Source: Candidatus Azobacteroides pseudotrichonymphae (GTDB lineage: Bacteria; Bacteroidota; Bacteroidia; Bacteroidales; Azobacteroidaceae). From it: a stretch of 64,000 nt of DNA. Each line of letters opens with the position of its first letter. Positions within the stretch are counted from its first letter, which is position 1. The stretch spans positions 1 to 64,000 of the forward strand of contig AP017913.1 in the NCBI GenBank assembly GCA_002091395.1. Reading direction: 5' to 3'. Shown piece after piece: positions 18,180-30,950 of the stretch. The notes under the pieces are model-generated. The model made no database searches, was not told where the DNA came from, and saw only the letters and a list, made by a program, of their open reading frames with translations. Made by a program: the position numbers and the translations under genes.

Positions 18180-19979
18180 TCAAAGCAAATAACTTAGTAA
18201 TTTTTTTGTTTTCACCTCTCCTATTAAAGAAATTATTTCTTCTTTTGGAACATTTTTAATTTGCTCTATATTTTTGTATTTACACAATAATCGTTTTTTT
18301 AGTAAAGCACCTATTCCATCTATATTATCTAATACAGAAATCAATTGATTACGACTTCTTTGTTTTCTATGAAAATTTATTCCAAACCTATGAGCTTCAT
18401 CCCTCAATTTCTGAATTAATTTCAATTCTTCAGAATTCCTATCCAAATAAATAGGGTAAGGATTATTTGGATAATAAATTGCTTCTAACCTCTTTGCAAC
18501 ACCAATAATTGAAATTTGCATATAAATACCTAATTTTTTTAATGCCACTATTGCTGCGTTTAATTGCCCTTTCCCTCCGTCAACAATAATTAAATCTGGT
18601 AAAGATTTACACTCTTCGACTAATCTACTATAACGACGTAAAACAACTTCATACATAGAACGAAAATCATTTATTCCATTTACAGTTCTTATATTAAAAA
18701 CTCTGTAATCTTTTTTAGAGGGTACTGCTTTTTTAAAAACAACACAAGAAGAAACAGAATAATATCCATGTATATTAGAATTATCAAAGCACTCTATATA
18801 CAGTGGTATTTTTTTTAAGTGTAATTTGCTTTGAAGAGTTTTAAGTGTAAACATTGAATGTTCAATGCCTAATTTTTCAATTTTATTAAGTTGATTAATT
18901 TTATATTGACGAACATTTTTTTCTGACAAACACAAAATTTTCTTCTTTTCTCCGCGCTGTGGCACTGTAAAAATCAAATTATTCATTTTTATATCAGGAT
19001 AAAATGGGACAATAATTTCTTTTACATTACTTTTAAATCGTAATCTCAATTCTATAATTCCCATTGCTAGAATGGTTTCTTTGGACTCATTTAATTGTTT
19101 TTTATATTCTATTGTACACCCATTAATTATTGCTCCTTCAATAATATGTAACCAATTGATATATGCTGATTCTTTATTTTCATCATAAGAAAAAACATCT
19201 ATATCATTCTTATAACAACTTGAAAAAACAATAGACTTTGAAGAATGATTTTTCAAAAGTGTATATTGTTTTTTTACAATTTCTGCTTCTTCAAATCGCA
19301 TTTCACTAGCCAAATCTAGCATTTCCTTATATAATAACTGACTTATTTTTTTGCATTTTCCTCTCAATATTTCTTCTGAAGAAAAAATATTTTTATTATA
19401 CTCATCTTCTGACTGAAGTCCAATGCAAGGAGCCAAACATTTTTTTATATGATATTGTAAGCAAGGACGAAATTTCTTTTGTTTTATATTTTTTTGAGAC
19501 AAAACATATTTACATGTACGTATTGGATAAATAGAACAAATAAAGCGTAATAAACGCCTTACATTTTCTGCAGAAGTATACGGGCCATAATAGTGAGAAT
19601 TATCATTATCTTTTTTTCGAGTAAATTGAATACGCGGGAAATGTTCGTTTTTTACTACAATCCAAGGATAAGTTTTATCATCTTTGAGTAAAATGTTATA
19701 CTGTGGTTGGTGTTTTTTTATTAGACTATTCTCTAACAAAAGTGCATCTTCCTCTGATTCTGTTAGTAAATATTCAATATTTCTAATTTTATTTACTAAC
19801 ACATTAGTCTTAAGATCTACATGTTTTTTATTAAAATAAGAAGATACTCGTTTTTTTATGTTTTTAGCTTTCCCAATGTATATAACTATACCATTTCTGT
19901 CCGAATACAGATACACTCCAGTAGACTCAGGTAAAACTGAAATAATAAAAGGCAAATTATCTTTATTTATTTTCTCCAA
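18180..19979 (-). CDS. uvrC: Excinuclease ABC subunit C
   Basis: UvrC makes both incisions around UvrB-bound DNA damage. The 599-residue protein shows the N-terminal GIY-YIG nuclease (GVYLYSDRNGIVIYIGKAKN from residue 16), the UvrB-binding helix pair near residue 205 (LASEMRFEEAEIVKKQYTLL), the C-terminal RNase H-like nuclease beginning with CFDNSNIHG near 391 and including IIVDGGKGQL near 457, and a terminal helix-hairpin-helix region (LDNIDGIGALLKKRLL). All catalytic parts are present. Its upstream spacer to leuS is divergent and holds the promoters of both. Confidence 0.96.
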   Translation of the reverse strand: MEKINKDNLPFIISVLPESTGVYLYSDRNGIVIYIGKAKNIKKRVSSYFNKKHVDLKTNVLVNKIRNIEYLLTESEEDALLLENSLIKKHQPQYNILLKDDKTYPWIVVKNEHFPRIQFTRKKDNDNSHYYGPYTSAENVRRLLRFICSIYPIRTCKYVLSQKNIKQKKFRPCLQYHIKKCLAPCIGLQSEDEYNKNIFSSEEILRGKCKKISQLLYKEMLDLASEMRFEEAEIVKKQYTLLKNHSSKSIVFSSCYKNDIDVFSYDENKESAYINWLHIIEGAIINGCTIEYKKQLNESKETILAMGIIELRLRFKSNVKEIIVPFYPDIKMNNLIFTVPQRGEKKKILCLSEKNVRQYKINQLNKIEKLGIEHSMFTLKTLQSKLHLKKIPLYIECFDNSNIHGYYSVSSCVVFKKAVPSKKDYRVFNIRTVNGINDFRSMYEVVLRRYSRLVEECKSLPDLIIVDGGKGQLNAAIVALKKLGIYMQISIIGVAKRLEAIYYPNNPYPIYLDRNSEELKLIQKLRDEAHRFGINFHRKQRSRNQLISVLDNIDGIGALLKKRLLCKYKNIEQIKNVPKEEIISLIGEVKTKKLLSYLL

Positions 19980-20415
19980 AATATATTATAATTCTCTGTA
20001 AAAAAATTTATTATTTAAATATAACTATCATTTCTTACAAAAGAATTTTATTAAAAAAAATAAATAAAAGATAACAGCTACTAATTATCAAATATTTTTA
20101 AATTTAGTCAACAACTTTACAACATCAATTAAATCAAAAAGATTAATTTTCAACAATACTAATAAATGTATATTTTCAATGATACAAACTAGAATAGCAG
20201 CAAAAATCATAAAATACTACTATACTGTATTATTAAAAATTTTCTGTAGTATTATTTAATTATTTTAAAAATTTTTTAATTTTATATATAGACATAAAAA
20301 TATATGCCTTTAGTTGATCGATTTTCATCGCTTTAAGGTTCAGAAAATTATTAAAAATACCACTATAATTGTACTTGCATTTTTTAAAAAGTCACAATGA
20401 TTTAGATGTGTATGT
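19980..20415. other. Divergent spacer uvrC / leuS
   Basis: It lies between two genes transcribed away from each other. No RNA gene, no repeat and no exact Bacteroidetes promoter match were found. The composition is very AT-rich. Confidence 0.4.
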
Positions 20416-23169
20416 ATGGAATACAATTTCAACGTTATAGAAAAAAAATGGCAAAAATATTGGAAAAGGGAAAATACCTACAAAATTGTAGTAAATAAAA
20501 ATAAATCAAAATATTATGTATTAGATATGTTCCCTTATCCATCAGGCTCAGGATTACATGTTGGACATCCGCTTGGGTATATTGCTTCCGACATATATGC
20601 AAGGTACAAGAGATTAAAAGGATTCAATGTACTACATCCAATGGGTTACGATGCTTACGGACTTCCATCAGAACAGTACGCTATTCAAACAGGGCAACAT
20701 CCATATATGACTACTAAAAAAAATATTAATCGTTATAGAGAACAATTAGATAAATTGGGTTTTTGTTTCGACTGGGATAGAGAAATTCGTACGTGTGATC
20801 CTAAATATTATAAATGGACACAGTGGGTGTTTATTCAGATGTTTAACTCGTATTATTGCAATGAATCAAAACAAGCACAACCAATTAATAGATTAATAAA
20901 AATTTTAGAGAAAAATGGAACAAAAAAATTACATGCTGCTTGTACTAAGGAAATTTGTTTAACAGCAACCAAATGGAGAATAAAAAGTGAAAAAGAAAAA
21001 CAAGAAATATTAATGAATTATCGTATTGCTTATTTATCTGATACTATAGTAAATTGGTGCCCAATTTTAAAAACTGTTTTAGCAAATGATGAAATCAATG
21101 ATGGAATTTCTATACGTGGAGGGTATCCAATAGAACGACGTAAAATGCGCCAATGGTGTTTACGAATTTCAGCGTACGCTAATCGCTTACTAAAAGGACT
21201 TGATAAATTAGAATGGCCAGATTCATTAAAAGAAATACAACGTAACTGGATAGGTTATTCTGAAGGTGTAGAATTGAGATTTAAGGTTCAAAATTCAAAT
21301 GCTGAGCTCATAATTTTTACAACTCGTCCTGATACTATTTTTGGAGTTACATTTATAGTAATTGCCCCTGAAAACGAATTAGTGCCACTAATAATAGCAA
21401 ATAAAAAGCAAAATTCTGTTAATTTCTATTTGAATTTAGTAAAGAATCAAACTGAAATGGACCGTATTGCTAATAAGAAAATAACAGGAGTGTTTACAGG
21501 CACTTATTGTATAAATCCAGTAAATAGAGAACCGATTCCAATTTGGATTTCTGATTACGTATTAGCAGAATATGGGACAGGAGCTATTATGGCAGTTCCA
21601 GCGCATGATCGTCGCGACTATGCGTTTGCAAAACATTTTAATTTGCCAATAATTCCTATACTTAAAGGCATTGATATATCTCAAAAAAGTTTTGATAGCA
21701 GAATTGGAATTTTAATAAATTCTGATTTTTTAAATGGATTAACAGTAAAAGAAGCTATTCAAAAGTCAAAAGAATACATTGAAAATAAAAAAATTGGAAA
21801 CTCCAAAACTAATTATCGGTTAAGAGATGCTATTTTTAGTAGACAACGTTATTGGGGAGAACCACTACCAATCTACTATAAAAATGGAATCCCTTTTTCA
21901 GTAGATGAAAAAGATCTTCCCATTAAACTTCCAAAAATTGACAAATTTCTTCCGACTGAAGCAGGAGCCCCACCGTTAAAACGAGCCAAAAATTGGACAT
22001 ACAAAGGATATCCATTAGAATTAACTACTATGCCTGGTTTTGCTGGTTCTTCAGCTTATTATCTACGATATGAAGATCCAAATAATAAAAAGCATTTAGT
22101 TTCCTCCAAAGCTAATAAATATTGGAAAAATGTAGACTTGTACATTGGTGGCATAGAACACGCAACAGGTCATTTAATTTACAGTCGTTTTTGGAATAAA
22201 TTTTTGTTTGATCTAAATATCATTATTGAAGATGAACCTTTCAAAAAAGTAATAAATCAAGGTATGATTCAAGGAAGATCTAATTTTGTCTATAGGATAA
22301 AAAATACAAATACATTTGTATCATATGGATTAAAAAATCAATACGATGTTATACCTATTCATGTAGATGTTAATAAAGTTTCTAATGATATTTTAGATAT
22401 TGAATCGTTTAAAAAATGGAATCCTGAATATTTAAATGCTGAATTTATTTTGGAAAATGGCAAATATATTTGCGGATGGACAACAGAAAAAATGTCTAAG
22501 TCAATGTTTAACGTAATTAATCCTGATGATATTGTAACTAGATTCGGAGCAGATGTGTTTCGTTTATATGAAATGTTTTTAGGTCCATTTGAACAATCTA
22601 AACCATGGAATACAAAAGGTATAAATGGAATTGTTCGTTTTATACGAAATTTTTGGAATTTATTTTTTAAAAAAGACAAGTTTAGTATATCAAATGAACA
22701 ACCAACAAATGAAGAATTTAAAATACTTCACAAAGCATTAAAAAAAATAAGTTCAGATATTGAAAACTTTTCTTTTAACACTTCTATATCAGCTTTTATG
22801 ATTTGTACAAATGAACTAAAAACATTAAAATGTAACAAATATTCTATACTAAATGAGCTAGTTATTGCACTTGCTCCATTCGCCCCACATATTTCCGAAG
22901 AATTATGGCATCTTTTTGGAAATAAAACATCAATTTTTGATACAAAATTCCCCGAATATAACGAAATATATTTAAAAGAAGACACTAAAAAATACATGAT
23001 TTCATTCAATGGAAAAACACGTTTTTCCCTAAATTTTCCATTAAATACATCAGAAGATGATATCAAAAATGCAGTATTAACACACATTGATTCAAAAAAA
23101 TGGTTAAAAAATAAAATACCAAAAAAAATAATTATTATACCTAATAAAATCATCAATATTGTGTTTTAA
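20416..23169 (+). CDS. leuS: Leucyl-tRNA synthetase
   Basis: LeuRS charges tRNA-Leu. The 917-residue protein has the HIGH-type motif [16 protein letters not shown] near residue 46, the CP1 editing domain with [13 protein letters not shown] near 298 and [18 protein letters not shown] near 392, the class I motif KMSKS near 693 ([17 protein letters not shown]), and a C-terminal anticodon-binding helical region ([18 protein letters not shown]). A roughly 70-residue insert before the KMSKS loop ([17 protein letters not shown] onwards) is familiar from Bacteroidetes LeuRS. Length and motifs are complete. It is monocistronic. Confidence 0.97.
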   Translation: MEYNFNVIEKKWQKYWKRENTYKIVVNKNKSKYYVLDMFPYPSGSGLHVGHPLGYIASDIYARYKRLKGFNVLHPMGYDAYGLPSEQYAIQTGQHPYMTTKKNINRYREQLDKLGFCFDWDREIRTCDPKYYKWTQWVFIQMFNSYYCNESKQAQPINRLIKILEKNGTKKLHAACTKEICLTATKWRIKSEKEKQEILMNYRIAYLSDTIVNWCPILKTVLANDEINDGISIRGGYPIERRKMRQWCLRISAYANRLLKGLDKLEWPDSLKEIQRNWIGYSEGVELRFKVQNSNAELIIFTTRPDTIFGVTFIVIAPENELVPLIIANKKQNSVNFYLNLVKNQTEMDRIANKKITGVFTGTYCINPVNREPIPIWISDYVLAEYGTGAIMAVPAHDRRDYAFAKHFNLPIIPILKGIDISQKSFDSRIGILINSDFLNGLTVKEAIQKSKEYIENKKIGNSKTNYRLRDAIFSRQRYWGEPLPIYYKNGIPFSVDEKDLPIKLPKIDKFLPTEAGAPPLKRAKNWTYKGYPLELTTMPGFAGSSAYYLRYEDPNNKKHLVSSKANKYWKNVDLYIGGIEHATGHLIYSRFWNKFLFDLNIIIEDEPFKKVINQGMIQGRSNFVYRIKNTNTFVSYGLKNQYDVIPIHVDVNKVSNDILDIESFKKWNPEYLNAEFILENGKYICGWTTEKMSKSMFNVINPDDIVTRFGADVFRLYEMFLGPFEQSKPWNTKGINGIVRFIRNFWNLFFKKDKFSISNEQPTNEEFKILHKALKKISSDIENFSFNTSISAFMICTNELKTLKCNKYSILNELVIALAPFAPHISEELWHLFGNKTSIFDTKFPEYNEIYLKEDTKKYMISFNGKTRFSLNFPLNTSEDDIKNAVLTHIDSKKWLKNKIPKKIIIIPNKIINIVF

Positions 23170-26013
<2,844 letters not shown>

Positions 26014-26224
26014 TACCGAGTTATAAACATGTACAAGAAAAGTACAAAATTAATGCTGTGGCAGTACTTTAGTGATTAATTTTTATCAAATAAACCCTAA
26101 CAACACACTTTATACTATACTCTATCATTTATATGAGAAATATTAAAATTTTCTTGTTAATTGAATCATAAATATGATATAATAATTCAAAACAAGATTA
26201 CTTCAATTATTCTTCATTATAATA

Positions 26225-29092
26225 TTATCTCGCAAAGTTCTTTATACAATCAATTAATTTTTTGTAGATAAAATTTTTAATTAATAAAGATTCATTTCCT
26301 ATAATATAAAGTTGTTTTCTTGCTCTTGTGAGAACAACGTTTAATTTTTTATCTATTAATTTGCCATTTTCCTCAATGCAACAATTAGACAAACTCTCCA
26401 ATTGTTCTTCAGTCTTAATACAAAAAGAATAAATAATAATATCTCTTTGGCTCCCCTGAAATCGTTCAACAGTTTCAACAAGTATATCAGAGAAAAAACG
26501 AATATTCGTTTTTTCTAATTGTTGTCGTATAATAGCAATTTGATTTCGAAAAGGAGTTATTATTCCAATAACTTGAGAATCAAAAAACTCATTTCTAATT
26601 GAATATTCTAGATAAATATTTTTGCAAATATTTACAGCCTGCATCGCTTCATTAATGTTTATTTTAATTGCTTTTTCATTTTTAGAAGGAATAATATCGT
26701 AAAAATGTAATCGGCGATTATTTATTTGTAATTCTCTTTGATGAGGCAGTTCAGCAGATATTAATTGGCTTTCATAAAAATAATGAGAAGGAAAATATGC
26801 AATATCTGGATGCATACGTCCTTGTTTAAAAAGAATGGAATAATGAGAAGTTAAATTCAACTTATTATACTTTCTATAAAACCGTTCAAATAGCGAATCT
26901 CTCAAATTAACCATCCCTATTGTATTTAATACTATTTCTTTTACTTCACTTTCTTTTTTAGTTTGCAAAACTACTGCAGGTAATTGTTTATAATCACCAA
27001 TTAAAATAAATCGACGAATAGCATTCTCTCCATTACAATTTTTAGAACAAAAAATACCTAATAAATGTGGTTCCAATAATTGTGCAGCTTCATCAATAAT
27101 TGCTAAATCAAACTGCTTAGTATAAAATAATTCAGACTTATTCCATACAGAAGTTACTGTACCTACATAAATTCGACAACTATTAATCAATTCAGCAACT
27201 TCACTCCTTTTTTTACAACCACTTAAGTGTCTTTCTAATAAATATGAATGAAAAGATTTATCACAAGTTAATTCGCTACCAACTCGAATAAATTGTAGAA
27301 ATGGACTGATACTTAATAAGGTTCTACATATTTCATCTACAGCTCTATTAGTATAAGAAAGTAACAAAACACTTGAATGACTATTATTTTTGATTTCATT
27401 TTCTACTATTTGCTTTAATGCGATAGAAGTTTTACCAGTTCCAGGAGGTCCAATTAAAAGAAAAATTTCTTTTTTATTTTTTAAACAACTATGTTTTGCA
27501 ATCAATAAATCTCTACGATCTTGATTAGCATATATAAAACTTGTTAACCCCCTAAACATACTAATGTACGTAGAGTCCATATAATCGTGTTCAATAGCGT
27601 AAAAAGATTCAATATCCCATATACTTGAATCTTTTTGTTTATTACGAAGTCTTATTTTCAGTCTAAATTCCTCTAAATCCTCTATAATTCCTTTAAAAAT
27701 TTGCCGATTATTCACAGTATCAACTTCTGAACAACGTTTGTATAAAATAATTACATCACCTGAACGAAAATTAGGTAAATATAAATCTTTATATTTAGGT
27801 ATTTCAAATACAATTGTATACGATTCAATTGTTGATTGTATATCTATGATTTTTAAATCATACAATAATCCACCAGCCAATAATTTTTCTTTAAACGAAA
27901 CGTTCCACAATACAGAAGGTGTTTTTTTGCCTTCATAATCACATTTTCCAGCTTTAGAAATCCATAATTCTTTTGTTAAGAAAACATAAAGTCGCAAAAA
28001 ATAAATTTTTTCGTATTTTTTTAATTGAAAAAAATTATAATGGAATCTATCTATTTCTGGAGCTAAATAACTAGTAAAAAATTTTGTAGAAGTATGTCGA
28101 ATATTTAAAGTTCGAGATGTTATTTTACTTAAAATTTCAAAACAAGTATTTACATCATTATTTTTTTGCAAATTATACTCACAAGAAACTATTTGATTGC
28201 GAATAGATAAAACCGTTTGAAGATTGTGTCTATAGTAATGTTCTTTACTCAAAATAGGATATAAAGAATATAAAAGGTAAAAATCTATTTTATCAGCAGG
28301 TATATCCACATTAAACTCAAGCATTGCTAAATACAATATCAACTGAATATAATGACATTGTACAGAATTTAAAAATTGACCTGTAGAAAAATTTTCTACA
28401 GCTTTACCAGATTTCAATTCTATGAGCTTAGAATAGTCCTGCAACAGAATGTCCAAACGACCTTGCAATCCTAAACATTGACATACAAAAGATGGTTCCA
28501 GTATGATTTTTTTTTTATTTATTCCTATTTTAGGAAATGAATTCTTTATAATTTTTTGAATATGCTCAAAATGTTTTTTTAATTTTGTAAAAAAAATAGT
28601 TGCTATTTTTGAATCATTCAAATTTTCACAGACTGTAAATTCAAAAGAGTAAAGCTTAAAAGCTTTACGTAAAACAGAAATATAATTTACTTGTTGATTT
28701 TTATTTTCATTAAGTAGTTCATCCATAAAAAAATTAGTTACATTTCCTAATAACATAGGGATTGTTATTTTTCGTTGGCGCAATCGAGATAATAGATAAT
28801 TTAAAAAATGATGACCATATGGTTTAAAACACTCAGCAAGTGAGCTAATATCCATCAAATAATCTGGTTCAAAAATGATGAATTCCGATTCAAAAATGGT
28901 CTCCGTTTTCTCTTTTACATTTACCAAATTAAATACATTCCCTTTTTGAATGAAAGGAGTCAAGCCTATTAATTCTTTTATTTGCTTATTACTACAGTAT
29001 AAAACAATTACTTTCTTGTCAGAATTAGTCGCAATAAATTTATCTCCTTCTATTTTATGGAAAAAAACTCGTAATGTTTTCAAATTATTCAT
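26225..29092 (-). CDS. Dna2-like protein: PD-(D/E)XK nuclease fused to superfamily 1 helicase
   Basis: The 955-residue protein joins two modules. Near residue 210 is a RecB/Cas4-type nuclease core, GRLDILLQD followed by LIELKSGK, giving the D and ExK metal and catalytic residues, with the QCHYIQLILYLAML helix that completes the fold. From about residue 545 comes an SF1B helicase: Walker A LLIGPPGTGKTS, motif Ia LLSYTNRAVDEI, Walker B AIIDEAAQLLEP, motif III LIGDYKQLPAVV, motif V VETVERFQGSQRDIII, motif VI NVVLTRARKQLYII. This is the architecture of eukaryotic Dna2 and of Bacteroidetes proteins annotated as Dna2-like, which act in end resection or flap removal. I cannot assign the cluster cysteines of Dna2 with confidence. 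It stands alone, divergent from dnaX. Confidence 0.85.
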   Translation of the reverse strand: MNNLKTLRVFFHKIEGDKFIATNSDKKVIVLYCSNKQIKELIGLTPFIQKGNVFNLVNVKEKTETIFESEFIIFEPDYLMDISSLAECFKPYGHHFLNYLLSRLRQRKITIPMLLGNVTNFFMDELLNENKNQQVNYISVLRKAFKLYSFEFTVCENLNDSKIATIFFTKLKKHFEHIQKIIKNSFPKIGINKKKIILEPSFVCQCLGLQGRLDILLQDYSKLIELKSGKAVENFSTGQFLNSVQCHYIQLILYLAMLEFNVDIPADKIDFYLLYSLYPILSKEHYYRHNLQTVLSIRNQIVSCEYNLQKNNDVNTCFEILSKITSRTLNIRHTSTKFFTSYLAPEIDRFHYNFFQLKKYEKIYFLRLYVFLTKELWISKAGKCDYEGKKTPSVLWNVSFKEKLLAGGLLYDLKIIDIQSTIESYTIVFEIPKYKDLYLPNFRSGDVIILYKRCSEVDTVNNRQIFKGIIEDLEEFRLKIRLRNKQKDSSIWDIESFYAIEHDYMDSTYISMFRGLTSFIYANQDRRDLLIAKHSCLKNKKEIFLLIGPPGTGKTSIALKQIVENEIKNNSHSSVLLLSYTNRAVDEICRTLLSISPFLQFIRVGSELTCDKSFHSYLLERHLSGCKKRSEVAELINSCRIYVGTVTSVWNKSELFYTKQFDLAIIDEAAQLLEPHLLGIFCSKNCNGENAIRRFILIGDYKQLPAVVLQTKKESEVKEIVLNTIGMVNLRDSLFERFYRKYNKLNLTSHYSILFKQGRMHPDIAYFPSHYFYESQLISAELPHQRELQINNRRLHFYDIIPSKNEKAIKININEAMQAVNICKNIYLEYSIRNEFFDSQVIGIITPFRNQIAIIRQQLEKTNIRFFSDILVETVERFQGSQRDIIIYSFCIKTEEQLESLSNCCIEENGKLIDKKLNVVLTRARKQLYIIGNESLLIKNFIYKKLIDCIKNFAR

Positions 29093-29311
29093 ATAAATTT
29101 ATTTATATAATTTTTACAAAATTCCACAAACTCACAATAATAATAATATACACGTATATATTAATTATTATTGATTATTATAATAGTATGTTTTAATACA
29201 ATTTATTTAGAAAATGTCAGTACTTTGCTAAGTAAAGTTTAATTAGAATGAATTTTTATTTTTATTAAGCTTAGTTAAAAATAATTCGAATTTTATTTTG
29301 AATAAAAATTT

Positions 29312-30916
29312 ATGGAAAATTATATAGTATCATCAAGAAAATACCGTCCTATTACATTTAAATCAGTAATAGGACAAAAATCACTAGTTACTACACTGAA
29401 AAATGCTATTAAAAAAAAAAAAATCGCACATGCATATCTTTTTTGTGGGCCACGAGGAGTAGGAAAAACAACATGTGCACGTATTTTTGCCAAAACCATC
29501 AATTGCACTTGCCTTAAAATAGATGGAGAAGCATGTAATGAATGTGAATCATGCAAATCATTTAAAGAAAATCGTTCTTACAATATTTATGAATTAGATG
29601 CAGCCTCCAATAATTCAGTAGATAATATTCGATATCTAACAGATCAGGTACGAATACCTCCTCAAATAGGAATTTATAAAGTATACATCATAGATGAAGT
29701 ACATATGTTGTCTACGTCTGCATTTAATGCATTTTTAAAAACATTGGAAGAACCACCTGAACACGTAGTATTTATACTTGCTACTACTGAAAAATATAAG
29801 ATTATTCCAACTATTTTATCACGATGTCAAATTTACAATTTTAACAGAATTACCGTTAATGACATAATTAATAATTTGGAATATATAGCTAAAAAAGAAA
29901 ACATCTATACGGAAAAAGAAGCTTTAAATATTATTGCTCAAAAAGCAGAAGGAGGTATGCGAGACGCACTAACAATTTTTGATCAAATGATCAATTTTTC
30001 TTCTAGTAAGATCACTTACAAATCAATCGTTGAAAATCTAAATATACTAGACTATAAATATTACTTTCAATTAAGTAAATCTATTCTTACTGGAAATATA
30101 AGCTATGGGTTACTTATTCTCGATGAGATTATAAAAAATGGATTTGATGTACAACAAATTATTGTAGGATTAGCTGATTTTTTTCGCGATGTAATGATTT
30201 GTAAAGATCCACAAACTATTACTTTGTTTGAAACAAGTGCCACTATAAAAACACAATACTTAAATCTATCTAAACAATTTCAAAATATTTTTTTGTATAA
30301 AGCTATTGAACTCAGTAATGAATATGAGTTAAATTATCGGCATAGTATAAATAAGAGACTGCTTATAGAACTGCTACTTATTCGTTTATGTCAATTATAT
30401 TCACAATATCCTATAGAAAAAAACAAAGAGGAAATAATAAAAGAACAAAAACATGAAAATTTTTTAAAAAAAAAACAAGTCACTATTAATGGAAATAACT
30501 CTATTCTAAAATTAGAAAACTCTAATTCATCAAAAATAAATATTCTACAACAACAAGTTTTATGTGAAAACCAGCAAAATGATTTAGAAAAAGAATTGAA
30601 ACAATATATTTATGAAGAATGTGGACTCTCTGTAAAACAGAGTCAAGAAATCACAGTAAAGTTTTTGAAACACAACCATGTTCAAATTATAGTTTTTAAT
30701 TCTGAACAATTAGACGAATTGAATTTAAAAAAAAATGTAATAAAAGATTTTTTATACAAAAAATTACAAAGCAACAAAATAGAATTAGATATACTAATTA
30801 TAGAAGCTAAACAAATTTACGATTCCATCAATACAAATATGGATAAATTTGAATTTTTAACAAAAAAAAACCCATCATTAATAACATTTGTAAAAACGTT
30901 TAATTTAAAATATTAA
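29312..30916 (+). CDS. dnaX: DNA polymerase III subunit gamma/tau
   Basis: DnaX is the clamp-loader motor. The 534-residue protein starts MENYIVSSRKYRP and shows Walker A GPRGVGKTTCARIFAKT near residue 47, a four-Cys zinc site (C64, then CNECESC near 73-79), Walker B with the SRC-like end (IIDEVHMLSTSAFNAFLKTL near 124, and LSRCQIY), and a tau-type tail rich in Lys, Gln and Asn from about 375. The clamp-loader collar domain ends just before an A10 tract at codons 385-388. A -1 shift there ends the protein at 392 residues (KKKTSHY then stop), comparable to E. coli gamma. An in-frame A13 tract lies near codon 37. Confidence 0.96.
   Translation: MENYIVSSRKYRPITFKSVIGQKSLVTTLKNAIKKKKIAHAYLFCGPRGVGKTTCARIFAKTINCTCLKIDGEACNECESCKSFKENRSYNIYELDAASNNSVDNIRYLTDQVRIPPQIGIYKVYIIDEVHMLSTSAFNAFLKTLEEPPEHVVFILATTEKYKIIPTILSRCQIYNFNRITVNDIINNLEYIAKKENIYTEKEALNIIAQKAEGGMRDALTIFDQMINFSSSKITYKSIVENLNILDYKYYFQLSKSILTGNISYGLLILDEIIKNGFDVQQIIVGLADFFRDVMICKDPQTITLFETSATIKTQYLNLSKQFQNIFLYKAIELSNEYELNYRHSINKRLLIELLLIRLCQLYSQYPIEKNKEEIIKEQKHENFLKKKQVTINGNNSILKLENSNSSKINILQQQVLCENQQNDLEKELKQYIYEECGLSVKQSQEITVKFLKHNHVQIIVFNSEQLDELNLKKNVIKDFLYKKLQSNKIELDILIIEAKQIYDSINTNMDKFEFLTKKNPSLITFVKTFNLKY
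30466..30475 (+). promoter_or_regulatory. A10 tract in dnaX, candidate gamma/tau slippage site
   Basis: TTTTTTAAAAAAAAAACA is shared base for base with the coaBC tract. A -1 shift or one added A gives stop after four codons (TSHY); one A fewer gives stop after about 13 codons. Either yields a product of roughly 390-400 residues lacking the tau tail. E. coli makes gamma by -1 shifting on A-AAA-AAG and Thermus by slippage on A9; use here is inferred. Confidence 0.5.
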
Positions 30917-30950
30917 GATTAAGCTACTATTCCACATCCAAATTTTTATA

